Positions 1 to 13,603 of a DNA stretch of 64,000 bases are shown piece after piece. Made by a program: the position numbers and the translations under genes. Position 1 is the stretch's first letter. Each line of letters starts with the position of its first letter. Source of the DNA: Phymorhynchus buccinoides (lineage: Eukaryota; Mollusca; Gastropoda; Neogastropoda; Raphitomidae); assembly GCA_017654935.2 (NCBI GenBank), contig CM065695.1, positions 37,911,669-37,975,668 of the forward strand, read 5' to 3'. A model generated the notes under the pieces. It was not told the origin of the DNA and searched no databases. It saw only the letters and a program-made list of their open reading frames with translations.

Positions 1-180
1 ATTAGCTTACCTTTATTTATTAAAATCTAGAGTATGTATAATTAAATAAAACGGTGTATGATTAGTTTAAAAATGTTGATAACATTTTTGATAAAAATGG
101 TTGGGTAAATTGGTGATGGGCTGCCAGTCCGCAAGAGTTTGTGTTTCCGGGATGAGACTCACTGGCGGGAGGCAAAATAA

Positions 181-1205
181 TTTTATTTTATTTTGAAGTT
201 TAAGGTTATTTGAGTGGCATAGGTGGTGAATTTGAAGCCCATAGAGAGGGGAAGGGGGCTGGGACAGGCCCCGGTTGAGGGGAAATAGAAGGAAAGTTGG
301 GGGTGGGGGTCCCCAAAAGAGTTGGGGACTTGTGACCCTCTGTGGTACAGCGGGCCTCCCCTCGGGGCCCCGGAGGGGGAGGGGGAGGGACTATGGCTGG
401 CTAGGCCCAGGGGGTCGGTCCAGGGAGATGCCGCTCGTACCGGGGGGGAACCCGCCGGGGTGCGCCCGTCGGAACCGGACGTCCCTGGTAAATGCGGTGG
501 GGCGCCCGGCCCCGGGGGGCAACCCCCGGCGACCTGCTTGCCCCCGGAAACAAGGACCGACTCGATAGGGGGGGTGTGAGGGGCCTGAGCGGCTCCCCAC
601 AGAGGGCGGCCCGCCCGCCCGGAGCGCAGCACCACTCGAAAAGAGCCGACAGGGCTTAGAGTGTGCCCGCGCCCCTGTCAGGCGCCCCGACCGGTGAGGG
701 GCGGCCGCCGCGGCCGCTAGGATGGGGGAATAGGGCCCCTTGGGAGAGGCGCACGCACCGGACAGAGGTCACTGGGGCAGGCTTTGTGTATGATTGTGTA
801 TGCAAGGGATGTTTATTATTTAGAACCAGTGGCCGAAGGAAGCTTGACCGAGAGCCTCCGCCAGCCAAATAATTGGTTGCCAGGTATTGGTTTGACTGTG
901 TATTATGGCTTTTTTTGTGAAGGGAATTTTGTTTGTTTTAAGTTTTGATATTAGGTTGTTCAGTTCAAGGGTTATTGTATTGCAGGGTGTGAATAGGTGC
1001 TCGGTTGTGAGGAAGTCTCCACACTCACACCCTGTCTGACTAAATTTACAGAATGTTGCCTCGGTTCTTAGTCTGTATATTAAAGATAGTACATACTGAA
1101 GGACCGGGGGGAATAATCCTCCTGTTACAATTTGGTGATCCCAGGAGTGGGCCTTACAGCGGATCTCCAGTTCCCTAGCCCACTCCTGGCTTTTCTTTTA
1201 ATATG
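181..1205 (-). mobile_element. I-clade (Nimb-like) LINE, 3' end fragment
   Basis: On the minus strand the sequence at about 1200-870 translates as the C-terminal region of an I-clade non-LTR polymerase. It has a KAHSWDHQIVTGGLFP stretch followed by a zinc-knuckle-like CECGDFLTTEHLFTPC (about 1035-985). A related element with the same AHSWDH block lies on the minus strand at 30.0-32.3 kb. The end nearest the left edge is an A-rich tail of repeated AAAAT units (about 180-196), as expected of a LINE 3' terminus. Between the coding end and the tail lies a very GC-rich block (about 240-720) with many G runs, read here as 3' UTR by position only. Upstream RT sequence is missing, so the copy is 5'-truncated. 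Confidence 0.6.
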
Positions 1206-1315
1206 AACATTTTCACTTTTCAGAGCCGGAAGGGGGGGGGGGGGGGGGGTTACTTCGTGTATTAGAATTATATATGCAAGCTACGTGAAACTGCGATCAA
1301 GACAAAGGCAAATCA

Positions 1316-2687
<1,372 letters not shown>

Positions 2688-2699
2688 TTTGCAAGGTCG

Positions 2700-3630
2700 G
2701 TTAAGATGGCAGTGACAAATAAAACTGGAATGTGGCGACTCGGAGGGGTGGCGCTGTATGACTGCTGTCTGTTGGCCCATTCACGGCCTAGCCTGTATAT
2801 TAGTATATATTGGATCGTTCAATGGAAATGTATGGATAACACCCTGCAGCAACTTTAGTTGATTACGACTGACTTGACTTGAATTACGTTGCAAGTACAT
2901 GTATATCGTTTGTAAGCCACGTACCCACCCCCCTCCCCCTCCAGCTCCCCGTCCCGTCCCCTTTCAGCCTGTCTGAATATGTTAATATATATCTATTTGT
3001 GTCCTGTTTGTTTTTCAGTTTTGTCTGTCCGTGAAACAACTTGTGAACCGCAGCACAGAATCGCCTCATATTTCATAATCTGAATAGGATGTATCCCAGT
3101 CATCTGTGGCAAAATTTGGAAGGCGTGGGAGGGGGTGGTGGTGGTGGTTCAGAACTTCTTGCAGAACTCGACGACTCTCGGGTGAAAATTGCTTTTGAAC
3201 ACACACAAAATGCATGGGTGAAAGTAAAACATTCTCTCGATCCTGAAATGACACGTTTCAATGTTCTCTGAAACTTCCCAATCCTGAAGTGGTGACCACA
3301 CATTGAAAATAATTTACAATGTGTGCGTCTGTGTATACATATAGGATGGGTGGGAGTAGTGTTAACATTGCATATCTATCATCTTGTTTTCTAATCCGCC
3401 ATCAATTCTGGCAGAAATGTTTGACTTTATAAGACCGTGGTTCTGGATGACAAGATGGCCAATCCTGAAGGCTCTATCTACCTGCTTTCTGAATCCTGAT
3501 TTCACTGAGGAGCATGCCTGAACTATTATTTTCACCCATGAAAATGTGATACAGTTCTAGACTGTTCGTCTATATCATTGACGTATTGTTCAGGTTAGGG
3601 CGTTAAGCACGTGCCAGTTTTCACTTATGT
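2700..3630. other. Upstream region of the partial tubulin; no gene recognised
   Basis: I see no exon or repeat family here that I can name. There is a short (GGT)n stretch near 3133-3150 and a C-rich patch near 2927-2945. The first few hundred bases upstream of the ATG at 2687 would hold the promoter of the minus-strand tubulin, but no TATA box is clear. Confidence 0.3.
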
Positions 3631-3632
3631 TT

Positions 3633-3945
3633 CCCCCCGTGGGGATACCGTGGGGTCTTTTGCATAAATAGCTCCCCACCTTCTGGAAGTTCTGTGCTTG
3701 TAACTTCCTCTAATCTGCCACTCTCTTCGACTCTGCCTTTTCCCTTTGCTTACTGTCTTTCTGCCTTACCGGTCCATTCTCCTGCCTTTTTTCACGAAAC
3801 ACTTTCAAAAACATTTCCTCCGGCCGAAGTCGGACTTGCTGGGCCAAACTATTTCTTAGTTAGGTGCATAACGGCAGCATGACGCATCTGCGCTCATAAT
3901 TGATAGGAAACTGTCTGAACGATCGAAGAAGAAGAAGAAGAAGAG
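3633..3945 (+). repeat. Interspersed SINE-like repeat, family R1, with (GAA)n tail
   Basis: It begins near a gtggggataccgtggggtct motif, continues through a block containing cttctggaagttctgtgctt, and ends tcataattgataggaaactg followed by a (GAA)n tail at about 3925-3944. Related copies are at 11201-11430 (diverged), 22312-22640 (minus) and 63813-64000 (cut by the window end). The simple-repeat tail suggests a retroposed SINE; no RNA polymerase III box was identified. Confidence 0.6.
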
Positions 3946-4263
3946 ACTTATGTGTTATTGAGCCAAGGAGAAAATAATTGTTCAAACATCTGCTGCCACA
4001 TCAAATCAACGGTCTTTATACCATGTTAATGCAGATGACCAGAAAAGTAGGAATTCAGCTTTTGACTGAAAATCTTAATATGAACTTGTGAAACCCGCCT
4101 GAATGCAACAGGTTGATGACACAAGCACCTTTTGTGGTCAAGTTGTTGTTGTATTAAATTAGCATTTATTTGAATTGATGGTGTCTGAAGGTGATTTAAT
4201 ATCAAAGAAAACTTAATCATATGTCTAATTAAGTAACAATATAGGCCTATCTTTTTTTTAACT

Positions 4264-4619
<356 letters not shown>

Positions 4620-4844
4620 TAAAAAAAACCTCAGTCAAAAATGTTTTAATGTCAGACCTCCGGTGTCAGGAGAATATCCTACCTCATGAAATAAGTAGGC
4701 CTAGCCGGCGCCTATCCAATCAGAATTGTTTGTTTGTCCGCCATTGTGAATTTTACGAAACTAAGTGCATGGCTTGTACATCGATTTCTCGGCAAATATG
4801 TAGATTTACACCCTCCTGCTCTATTTCTTGGTTCTTTCCGTGGT

Positions 4845-4876
4845 TAGGGATAGGGTTAGGGTTAGGATGGTTATAG
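4845..4876 (+). repeat. Short telomere-like TTAGGG degenerate tract
   Basis: Two perfect TAGGGT units with degenerate neighbours (ggttagggatagggttaggg). It is too short to be a telomere and is probably part of a dispersed repeat. Confidence 0.6.
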
Positions 4877-4960
4877 TTCGCGTGCGACAGGTAGATATTT
4901 CATGGCAGCTACTTATTTAACGTGACTCCGGCCTATAACATTGAGGGTGTGCATACATAG

Positions 4961-5178
4961 GGTAAGACGGGATAAAAAAGCCCATGGGCGGGCAAAACGC
5001 CCATGCCAATTATTTCATGAAATAAAGCAAATTTCAGTCACATTTTGCCCATGAGACGAGTGTTAATGTTTAGCATTCGTCTCATGGGCAAATTTGACTG
5101 AAATTTTCTTTATTTCATGAGATAATTGGCATGGGATTCTTACCCGCCCATGGGCTTTTTACCCCGTCTTCACCTACA
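4961..5178. mobile_element. Foldback MITE with about 100-bp inverted arms
   Basis: The left arm (about 4961-5063) and the right arm (about 5079-5178) are reverse complements with few mismatches over almost their whole length. The arms share segments such as agcccatgggcggg and gcccatgagacga, and the loop is only about 15 bp. This is a nonautonomous hairpin element; I could not assign a superfamily. Confidence 0.8.
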
Positions 5179-5407
5179 CACATAATGTAATAAATGAACA
5201 GAACAGAAGTGAATATTCTTTCACTTAATACTAACATGTTATCCAAACAAATTATATAATGCATAAGTTTATGTATTATCTGACATATAAGTTCATCTCT
5301 TTTTTTAAGTAGCATAAAATATAAACATGGCAACATCTCTAGTTATGAATGTATTTTCATTGGCAAGAAGACTTTTTAATTCAATGGGATAGTTGTTTTT
5401 AAATTGG

Positions 5408-6916
5408 TTATGTTTGAAAATATTCTTGTCTCTTAATCAAGAAGTGCAACTCGTTTTCTATTTGATCGCAGAATGGACAAGTGTTTGAGATAGTGTTGTC
5501 GTAGTGTTTGTTATGTCTCAAATCATTTACGCCCAGTCGAAACTGAGCGAAACAAGCCTTGAACTTCTTAATTGTTAGTTGAGTTAAGGAAATGTTCAGG
5601 TTGTAGAAGAAATGTGAACGTAAGGAAACGGTCACTAGAACTCAATTTACTGTTCCAGTCCTGTTTAATTTATAACAGTCTATCATCTGTTGCCTGAATA
5701 GCTAATGAAAGCTTTTTTTAAAAATTTACAACCCCTCCCGCTAACGACACCTCTGAAAATCCATATCTGTCTAAGCAATGTTTAACCCTTTCACCGCCAA
5801 AGTCACATTTTAGCACCAGTGATTTAACACCTATGTTTCTAAAAGGAATCACATTGGGGTCTATATTGTCCAAAGACCCTGTTGTCTTAGTTTTGGGAAG
5901 TAAGGATAGACCTTATTTTAGATATGTCACAGAAGAATCCCCAATACTGCAGATGGATTTTATTCTCTACCCAGGCAAATTTAATGGAAATTTGTGGTTG
6001 AAATATGGCTGGCGGTGAAAGGGTTAATACTTTTAGACCAGTTTGTGTTGGTCCGATTACTATCTGTCAGTTTGTTAGCGCTTGAGATGTAGGCTTGTTT
6101 GGGTATTCTGTTTAAATCCATGTCTTGTAATGCCACCAGTAACGCAATGCCCTTATTGTACTGTCTATATAATGTATAACGGCCTAACTCTCCATAAACC
6201 ATCGTGTTGGGTGTTTTAGCGCTTACATTTAATAACTTTTTGCATGCAAATAATTGTACTGATTCGATTACTTTATACTGAACCGTACCCCAAATTTCCT
6301 CTGCGTACAGAAGCATAGTTGTTGGGTGTTTTAACGTTTACGTTTAATAACTTTTTCGCATGCATATGAATTGTACTGAATCGATTTCTTTATACTGAAT
6401 CGTACCCCAAATTTCCTCTGCGTACAGAAGCATAGTAGTTTTACCTGGGAATCAAACAGCCTAAAAAATACAGTTGTGTCCATATTTCCTAGACTCCACA
6501 TAGTTTTCGTTATATATCTAAAACTCTGCACCTGGCTTTTCTCGCATAGTCCTCTAATGGAGTTACGTATGACAACTTTGTTGTTTGCGTGAAACCTAAA
6601 TACTTAATTATAACTATTTACTACTTCAATCTGTGTTCCTTTATAAAACTTATTTTTCCTTTTTGCTAAGATGCCCACCCTTTCTAAAAACCATTACTTT
6701 AGTTTTGTTCAAATTTATCCGAAGCTTTTTGAAGATTGTTAATTTGATTTTGTAGCCCAGATGGAGTGTATGATAACAAAGCAATGTCGTCAGCAAATAA
6801 CAATAAAAAAAAAATTCCCTTATGCCAGGCAAATACTGATAACCATGTTTACCTTTTGTGTTTACTTCCTCTGCTACTTCAGAAATGAGCAATGAAAAAA
6901 TTAGGGGAGACAACAA
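5408..6916 (-). mobile_element. Degenerate LINE reverse-transcriptase fragment
   Basis: On the minus strand three segments are in the right order for a non-LTR polymerase. At 6916-6655 there is palm/thumb sequence ([18 protein letters not shown], then INLNKTKVMVFRKGGH). At 6316-6030 a thumb-like block reads FACKKLLNVSAKTPNTMVYG. At 5635-5410 there is a terminal zinc-knuckle region with CPFCDQIENELHFL. Frameshifts separate the pieces. A TTAA-flanked MITE interrupts it at 5783-6027, and about 115 bp are tandemly duplicated (6206-6319 and 6320-6435). It is a dead copy. Confidence 0.75.
5783..6027 (+). mobile_element. piggyBac-type MITE, TTAA family A, copy 1
   Basis: About 245 bp bounded by TTAA and terminal inverted repeats CCCTTTCACCGCCA / TGGCGGTGAAAGGG. 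Three more copies lie at 26382-26625, 57000-57243 and 63232-63478. TTAA target duplication with CCC-type ends is characteristic of piggyBac elements. No transposase is encoded. Confidence 0.8.
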
Positions 6917-6948
6917 TATATATGATTAAAGCATATTGTTGTCGTTCA

Positions 6949-7051
<103 letters not shown>

Positions 7052-7139
7052 GGGAGGGGGAGGGGCCCGGGATCAGTTCTTCAACATCCTCCGTCATAAA
7101 TAACAAACTTAACCTTTTCTTATGTGTCATATGAGAGAA

Positions 7140-7500
7140 AAGTGGCAGAGTGGTTAAGACGTTCGCCTGCCAAATGTAACTTGATGCGTGACTGCAACGT
7201 GAGTGACACGGGTTTGAATCCCGGCCTCACCCTTTCTTTCTAGTTCGACATAAAAATCCCACGGCAGTTGAAAGTCGGTAAGAGCAGGGAGAAATCCCGC
7301 TGCCTGGTATGGCCAAATTGATAGCTTAGTAGGGTTTTTAAGTGTGCCCACACCCCCTCCTCGCCCTGTACCCCCGAAAAAAATATATAAAAAAATAAAA
7401 AGGGTAGGCGCTGCACTTGCGGCGACGCGCTCCGGCTCCAGAGGAGAGCAGCCCGAATTTCACAGAGATAAGTCTCTGTGACTATACTATACCAAATGCA
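7140..7500 (+). mobile_element. tRNA-derived SINE
   Basis: A polymerase III A box (TGGCAGAGTGG, 7143-7153) and B box (GGTTTGAATCC, 7211-7221) sit at the 5' end in tRNA-like spacing that is stretched by about 20 bp. The head is therefore a SINE promoter and not a tRNA gene. The body runs to a gaatttcacagagat / tctctgtgacta 3' motif near 7453-7490. The same 3' motif recurs at 21065-21115, and a truncated head recurs at 61655-61760. Confidence 0.7.
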
Positions 7501-8397
7501 GTCGACGACGGATAAGCAAAAGTACCAGGGGAGATGAATTTTGACCTTCGCTTATCCGAATTTCGCTTATGCAACGCTTTAGCGAAAATTTGTAGACTCC
7601 CATTTCCGATGTTACCGTGTGTTCAAAATGTTCTTGGCCTAACTATGAAGGGTTAAGCTACATAAACAAAATTTGGCGGCACACATGTGCAACTACATTG
7701 TGGATGATGACATGCAAATTTTGGAAGATGACGTCATCATATTTATGACGTCATTGAATATTGTACTTTTTTGCCCTCCAACCCTCCACAGCGAATGTAA
7801 TTGCCAATGGGAAAATTGATCAAACATATCTTGACATTTGGATATCTGAGGGAGTCAATTTTACAAGACAGAGAGGGTTATCAACAATTTTTAAGTTTTG
7901 TTGATAAACTGTCAACATGGCAACAGCAGACTTGTGATTGAGGGCACAGTCTTGGTGGATAGTGGCCTTTCTCAGCTCTTGAAAATGATAGCATCCTGAT
8001 GCTTGTGTAGCAGATTTGCATAGTATTCCCCAGTAATGTTTGACCCTTTTCAAGAAAATCTATAATCAATACCATCAGCAAACCAAAGGATTCTAGCCGT
8101 TGCTGTACAAACAGATGCGTTTAACCTAGTCATCTTGTGGAGGGGGTTAATAAAAAATATTTTCACTGCTTTGATTATACCTTTATCATGCTGTAAAGTG
8201 TGAACACATTTCTCATCCATAGTGACAAATCAGCCAAGAAAACTGACGGGATCTACTACAAATCGATGCTGAGTGTTTGTCTCAGAACGTTTTGGCACCC
8301 GTTTTGCAGAACTTTCCCATGCCTTTGGCAGAACAGCGTAAAAACTTCCGTAAAAAATGCCTACAGTGCTGGCTTTATAATGGACAGTTACTGTCTT

Positions 8398-8829
8398 GTC
8401 TGCCATAACAGATTTCACGCTTACAGAGAGTGCAGAACAGTGCTGCTCGGCTTGTGCTTGGCAAAAGAAAGCGTGATCACATCACACCTCTTTTGGCTGA
8501 GCTCCACTGGCTTCCTGTCAAATTCCGCTGGCAGTTCAAGATGGCTACTCTTGCTTTTCGTCACTTTGACAAAACTCTTCCTCACTACCTCTCTTCTTCT
8601 CTCTGCACCTACCAAAGCTCTCGTACTCTTCGTTCTTCTTCCCAGAAACTTCTTAAAGTTCCTAAGCGGTCCTTGAAATCTTCGGGTGAGAGGGCGTTTA
8701 GCTTTGTTGCACCAAACGTTTGGAATTCTCTCCCTAACCATACCCGTAACCAGTCCACTCTTCCTTCCTTCAAGTCCCAACTAAAGACCCACTTCTTCAG
8801 GAAAGCTTTCTCTCTGCAAAGTCTATAAT
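8398..8829 (+). mobile_element. CR1/L2-like LINE, 3' ORF fragment
   Basis: The open frame from 8430 encodes the C-terminal region typical of CR1/L2/Jockey-type polymerases. It shows QNSAARLVLGKRKRDHITPL, LHWLPVKFRWQFK, and a C-terminal WNSLPNHTR followed by FKSQLKTHFFRKAF, ending at a stop near 8826-8828. The RT core upstream is missing, so the copy is 5'-truncated. This 132-residue frame is intact, which suggests a fairly recent insertion. Confidence 0.75.
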
Positions 8830-8877
8830 CCTTTCCCCACTCTTGTTTTCCAGCTCATTGAAGACGTTGAGTATGAG

Positions 8878-9010
8878 GTCAACGCGTGCGCGTGTGTGTG
8901 TATGGGGTGGGGGTGGGGAGTAGGGGGGCAGGGGTGGGGATGGGGGGGGGGAGTGGGGGGATGGTTGGGGTGGTGGTGTTGAAGGGACGTGGGTGTTGGT
9001 GTGTTGTGTT
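8878..9010. repeat. G/T-rich low-complexity tract
   Basis: Runs of (GT)n and gggtggggg-type sequence with several G runs. The opposite-strand Pro/Ser/His frame is a low-complexity artefact. Confidence 0.8.
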
Positions 9011-9268
9011 ATGATTATATGCAATGCATTCTCTAATATGTATTCATTTTCATAGAGATGTATGGTGAGGATGCGTGGGCCAGTTTGTTAGAAATGTTTG
9101 TACGAATGGTGAGTGAAAAGCGCATTGAGTTGCTTTGCAAGATTATGCGCTATATAAGCATTATTAATTATTATTTTATTTATTATGACCATGTCTCGAA
9201 CCATGGCAATTCATTCGTTAATAACATCTGTATTCTTTTTTTTTAAAACGGGAGGTAATTACTGCATG

Positions 9269-9400
9269 GTGTTGCACTGCCTCCGGGCATTGCCTCCAGG
9301 ATGGTTCCCACTATCTTTATAGCTACTGATGTCCCAATATGTGTCTGTTCCAGACCGAAGGACGTTAAACAGATTATCGTTCGTTCGCAATTCATTCCTT
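9269..9400 (+). repeat. Interspersed repeat, family R3, copy 1
   Basis: A conserved block tgcactgcctccgggcattg ... ccagaccgaaggacgttaaa ends in a ttcgttcgcaattcattc tail. Related copies are at 34138-34252 and 36161-36272, all in the plus orientation. The shared 3' boundary with an attcattc tail suggests SINE or LINE 3' ends. Confidence 0.65.
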
Positions 9401-9404
9401 GTAG

Positions 9405-10440
9405 AGGTTGTGTTTTGTCTTTCGCGTAACCCCTTCATAGTTAGGCCGATAACTTTTTGAACACACAGTATGTCATTCTGTAGCCAAAATTCTCATCTTG
9501 CATTCAATGCCATCGTTTTTAAAGACCTTCTCTAGCAGAGCACCAAATTAGGCTGAACGACCTCTTATCATACACAGGACCCCTGCCCTAACAATAATTT
9601 TATAAAAATCGACACAGCTTCTTAATAAAACGGTAAAAACTGACTTTGACGCAGTTTGACACACCTGGATTGACCCCGATTGACCCCTCACATCGGAAGC
9701 AATTAAAAGACGTCCATGTTTGTTGGGAGTCCCAAACCATAATATCAAGCACTGCCATTGTTTAGCAGTCAGTGCAGCAGTGTATCCCTTTGTCGCATTT
9801 GTTTTCTTTTGGAGATGCAGACAACGGAATGTTGTTTTTTATTTTGACAAAGCAATCAGCCACAGGCTATGAGAGCATGAGGATAAGATCTGCAAGTAAG
9901 TAAACTGTTTCGATGACGATGTGCGAAATTTAGATCTAGTCATGATAATTCTACCAAAGTTGAAAGTAGTGTTTGCAAACGTCGAAACAATCTTCTTCTC
10001 TGGTCTAGTATCAGTAGTATGTCTGATTGAAATAGATCGAATTGACTACAAATAGTTATGTAATGAGTAACAACAGCTTAGCGCATTTGGCACTGCAGTG
10101 TGAGCACTCTTGATGTGTTAAGAAAAAATGGATAGATTCCGTTCGAATATCAGTGCGTTTTTTCAATGGCTAAACTTTGTGTCTGATCAGTGAAGACAGT
10201 GAACAATTTAGAGCTGCTACAGACGTTCTACGCAGTATAATATAGAGCATTTCAGTCTAGACTTGTTATATAGGAAGGTTTAACCCAATTATATCTAGAA
10301 AAGTGTCGTTCTAACACTGTAACAGTGCCTTAGTTATATAGACTAGTCTAGATCTAATGCATGCGCAAGACTGGAAGGAATAGTCTACTAAACACTAACA
10401 GTAACAGCAGCCACTTCAGTTTGTTGTGTTGCCATGAGTA
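9405..10440. other. About 1 kb with no recognised gene
   Basis: AT-rich sequence without convincing exons. A short inverted copy of the 7.6-kb repeat lies at 9425-9475; otherwise nothing is recognised. Confidence 0.3.
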
Positions 10441-10454
10441 ATCTTTGTGTGTAT

Positions 10455-10750
10455 GTGCGTGCGCGCGCGCGCGTATGTGTGTTTCATTAGACTAGCAGGG
10501 TCCGTTCCAGTGACAAGATGATGCATAAACGTTGGCTGCATCACAGACTCCAAACAGGAAACATAGGCCTACCAACAGTTGAGTAAGTTGATATTTACAG
10601 CAATGTAGAATAGTTTTGCGCGCGCGCGCGTTGTGTGTGTGCGTTTGTGCGCGCGCGCGTGTGTGTGTTTGTGCGCGCGCGCGGGTGTGAGTGGGTAGGA
10701 GTGTGTGGGTGTGTCTGAGCGTGTGTGTGTGTGTGTGCGTGCGTGTGTGT
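10455..10750. repeat. Alternating purine-pyrimidine GT/GC tracts
   Basis: Several (GC)4-6 blocks within (GT)n at 10455-10485 and 10617-10750. Such sequence can adopt Z-DNA. Confidence 0.85.
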
Positions 10751-10910
10751 GCATTTGTTCTTCTCCTGCTAAGGTAACCGCAGTATCCACTGTATGCAGT
10801 TTGATCTTGCTGATAGTGTTTGTAGTGTTACTGTATCCATCACTAGATTGGCTATAAATTACTGGATCTAGGCTTCTGAAGAAATTGTGTGTATGTGTGT
10901 GTCAACATGA

Positions 10911-11052
<142 letters not shown>

Positions 11053-11157
11053 TTTTTCACATAAAAATTAATTCAGTTTCAATTTCATTTAGTTTTAAAA
11101 TTCCCTTTAATTTTTTGTAACTACTAATTTCGAAAATTGTGCTTTCCTGAACTGAGT

Positions 11158-11430
11158 CTCACCACCACCACCACCACCCCACTCACCACCACCACACGTG
11201 CGGATACCGGTAAGGTATTTCATACAAATAGCTACCTCCACCACCACCCTTCCCCCAGCTTCTGGTAAAAGTTCTGTGCTTATAACCTTTTCCCTTGGCT
11301 TTCTGTCATCTAGATATTTCTGCCTTAGTGTTCTAAAAACTCTTATAAAGATTTCCTCAAGCCAAAGAGGGACAGACTGGGCCTATTTTGTAGTTATGCG
11401 CAGAATGGCAGCATGAGACATGTGCGCTCA
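11158..11430 (+). repeat. Diverged copy of repeat family R1 preceded by (CCA)n
   Basis: An (ACC)n tract (11160-11193) leads into a diverged R1 copy recognised by gcggataccggtaag, cttctggtaaaagttctgtg and ggcagcatgagacatgtgcg. Confidence 0.5.
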
Positions 11431-11587
11431 GAAACTGAGTGATAGATGAATAATTGTTATTTTGTTGTACTTATCGTTGGGGACATCCCGCAATCGCTAC
11501 GTATCGGTAACATTGCCAAGAAAATGAAGATAAACCAGCCCGGCTTTCACTGCGTATCGATAACTCTACTGGGCTAATTCACTACGG

Positions 11588-11688
11588 CAACTAAGGGTTA
11601 GGGTCAGGGTTAAACGTAGGTAAGGGATAGGAATAGGTTACGAAAAGGGTTAGGGTTAGGAATAAGGTTAGGGTTGGTCTGTTGGAAT
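11588..11688 (+). repeat. Degenerate telomere-like TTAGGG array
   Basis: Repeated ggttaggg-type units (aagggttagggtcagggtta, then aaaagggttagggttagg) separated by imperfect spacers. This is an interstitial telomere-like repeat and not a chromosome end. Confidence 0.6.
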
Positions 11689-12559
11689 TCAAACTGACAG
11701 ATTGGCACAGTCATAATCAATTGTTCTCTATGCGTCGTAGTGGTGACAGCGCTACGCACAGTGTTCAGGCCTACCTTTCCCATTTTGTTGGGAAACTATT
11801 TTAATGACAGTGAGATAAGGAACGGGAAGGTTGTGTGTGTTTGAAAGGGGGGGGTCACAGTGTGTAGAGAATTCAAGCTATAATTATTAATTTTAAATTG
11901 TATGTATCCTCGTAATAATACAAGATAGACTTGAATTGTTTTATAACTCAATATTTAGCTCATAGAATCGATTACATCAGAGCCACTTAACAATAGCTTT
12001 CAGAAATATCATTAGTTACTTAGGAGCATGGAACGTGTCTTGGACTTTTACACATAATATTAATTTGAATAATACACATGCGTGTGTGTGTGTGTGTGTG
12101 TGTAGACTGGATCTAGGTAGACTGAATCTAGCTATAAGTAAATTGTTTGTTTCATATATGGGAGTAAACCGTCAAAATAAAATAGCGAATGCTAAAGTGT
12201 GTTACTTCCCCTGTATATTGATAAACATGAGCACCCATATATGTACACATAATGTAAATGAAGATGAATCAGTCACTCTTTCAGGAAGCTGCCCGGCAAC
12301 ACCACACACAAGGCGCTGGAATGGAACCCTCAGGGCAAGCGACCAAAGACAACGTGGAAGTGGTCCTGTAAGGAAGAAATGAAGTTCAGCTTGTCCTGGG
12401 GGAACTCGAGAAAGCTGCCCCAAACCGAATCTGCTGGAGAACTGTTACTGAGGCCCCATGCTCCACAATGAATCCAAGGAAATAAGTCAAGTAAATGAAG
12501 CCATATACTCATGCACAAGCACATGCGTGTGCGCGCGCACACCGGCACACACACAGACA

Positions 12560-13325
12560 CACGAATTTGTTTATGATCTACCATATTCAATTTATAACAT
12601 CTTAGTTTGTGTGGATTCAAAATCAGTTTTACAAACTCTAAACCAAAGTAACAGTACAACTCGTAACGACATTGTCTTTGAAATTAAACAGTTGATTCAT
12701 TGTATTGTTGCAAAAGGTATTGGTATTGATTTTTGCTGGGTGCCATCTCATTGTGGACTCTTTTGGAATGAAGTTGCTGATAGAGCTGCCAAAAGAGGGG
12801 CTTTTAATAACTCTAACTTGGTTTCTAATGAGAAACTGCCATTATCAACACATGAAATCTACTGTTTATTGGAAAAAGCTACTTACATCAACTCATCTGA
12901 CTTTAGATCTAACATTTTTATGCACAGTAAATCGATAGTTAGTTTAGTGTACAAGATACGACTCAATTCATGGAAAACTAAATACTTGAAACTAACTGTC
13001 TTTGTAGTGATAAATTATCAATTCATCACTTACTATTAGAATGCCCAGTATTGCTCCCTAAATATCGAATGATCAATATGGACTTTTTTCGTAAGTATGA
13101 TAATACCAAGGATATTTTAAATGACGCAGAAATTGACATTACTGTAATTGCAAAAGCAATGCTGTCCTCAACTATTGGAAGACTACTGTAGAGGTTGGGT
13201 GGGTTTTTTTTTTTTTTTTAATATGTCGTTCTTATGCATGTTATTTTACCTTTTTGTTTTTTTGTTTTTTGGTGCATGCTGTCTAAAATCACGATCTATG
13301 TGAAAAGACATTAAAATAAAGATTC
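12560..13325 (+). mobile_element. I-clade LINE 3' end with RNase H domain
   Basis: The plus-strand frame encodes the second half of a retroelement RNase H. It reads VCVDSKSVLQTLNQ, then GIDFCWVPSHCGLFWNEVADRAAKRGA with the conserved Ser-His-Cys-Gly and the terminal Asp of ADRAAK. A frameshift near 12995 moves the rest into another frame (HHLLLECPVLLPKYR, a remnant of the terminal zinc knuckle) up to a stop near 13188. An AT-rich 3' UTR follows, ending attaaaataaagattcattc near 13325. The RT core and the first catalytic Asp are absent. Confidence 0.75.
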
Positions 13326-13371
13326 ATTCATGTACATACACATACACACACACGCACGCACGCACGCACGC

Positions 13372-13403
<32 letters not shown>

Positions 13404-13603
13404 CAACCTCTTTATAGTATTGTGAATAAAACAAGGTACATGTCAATTATGTCACATTAGCCATGCCCAATAACATACATGTGAACTGACAAATGCAACC
13501 TGCTGCTACTGTTTGTACAATATTAAATGGTCTACTTTAGTGACTTTCATATCACTTGATCAATGGAAAACATCAGCCATTGCTTTGATGGAGTGAGTGG
13601 TTA

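Larger units (their letters stand above)
7605..9475. repeat. Inverted pair of a short repeat flanking 1.8 kb
   Basis: The segment around gtgtgttcaaaatgttc ... ggcctaactatgaagg (7617-7653) recurs in inverted orientation at about 9425-9475. The interval between them holds a LINE fragment. It may be the ends of one element or two independent repeat copies. Confidence 0.4.

Noticed and set aside
7140..7235. Functional tRNA gene
   Set aside because: A and B boxes are present, but the distance between them is too long and the stems do not pair. The sequence continues into a SINE body.
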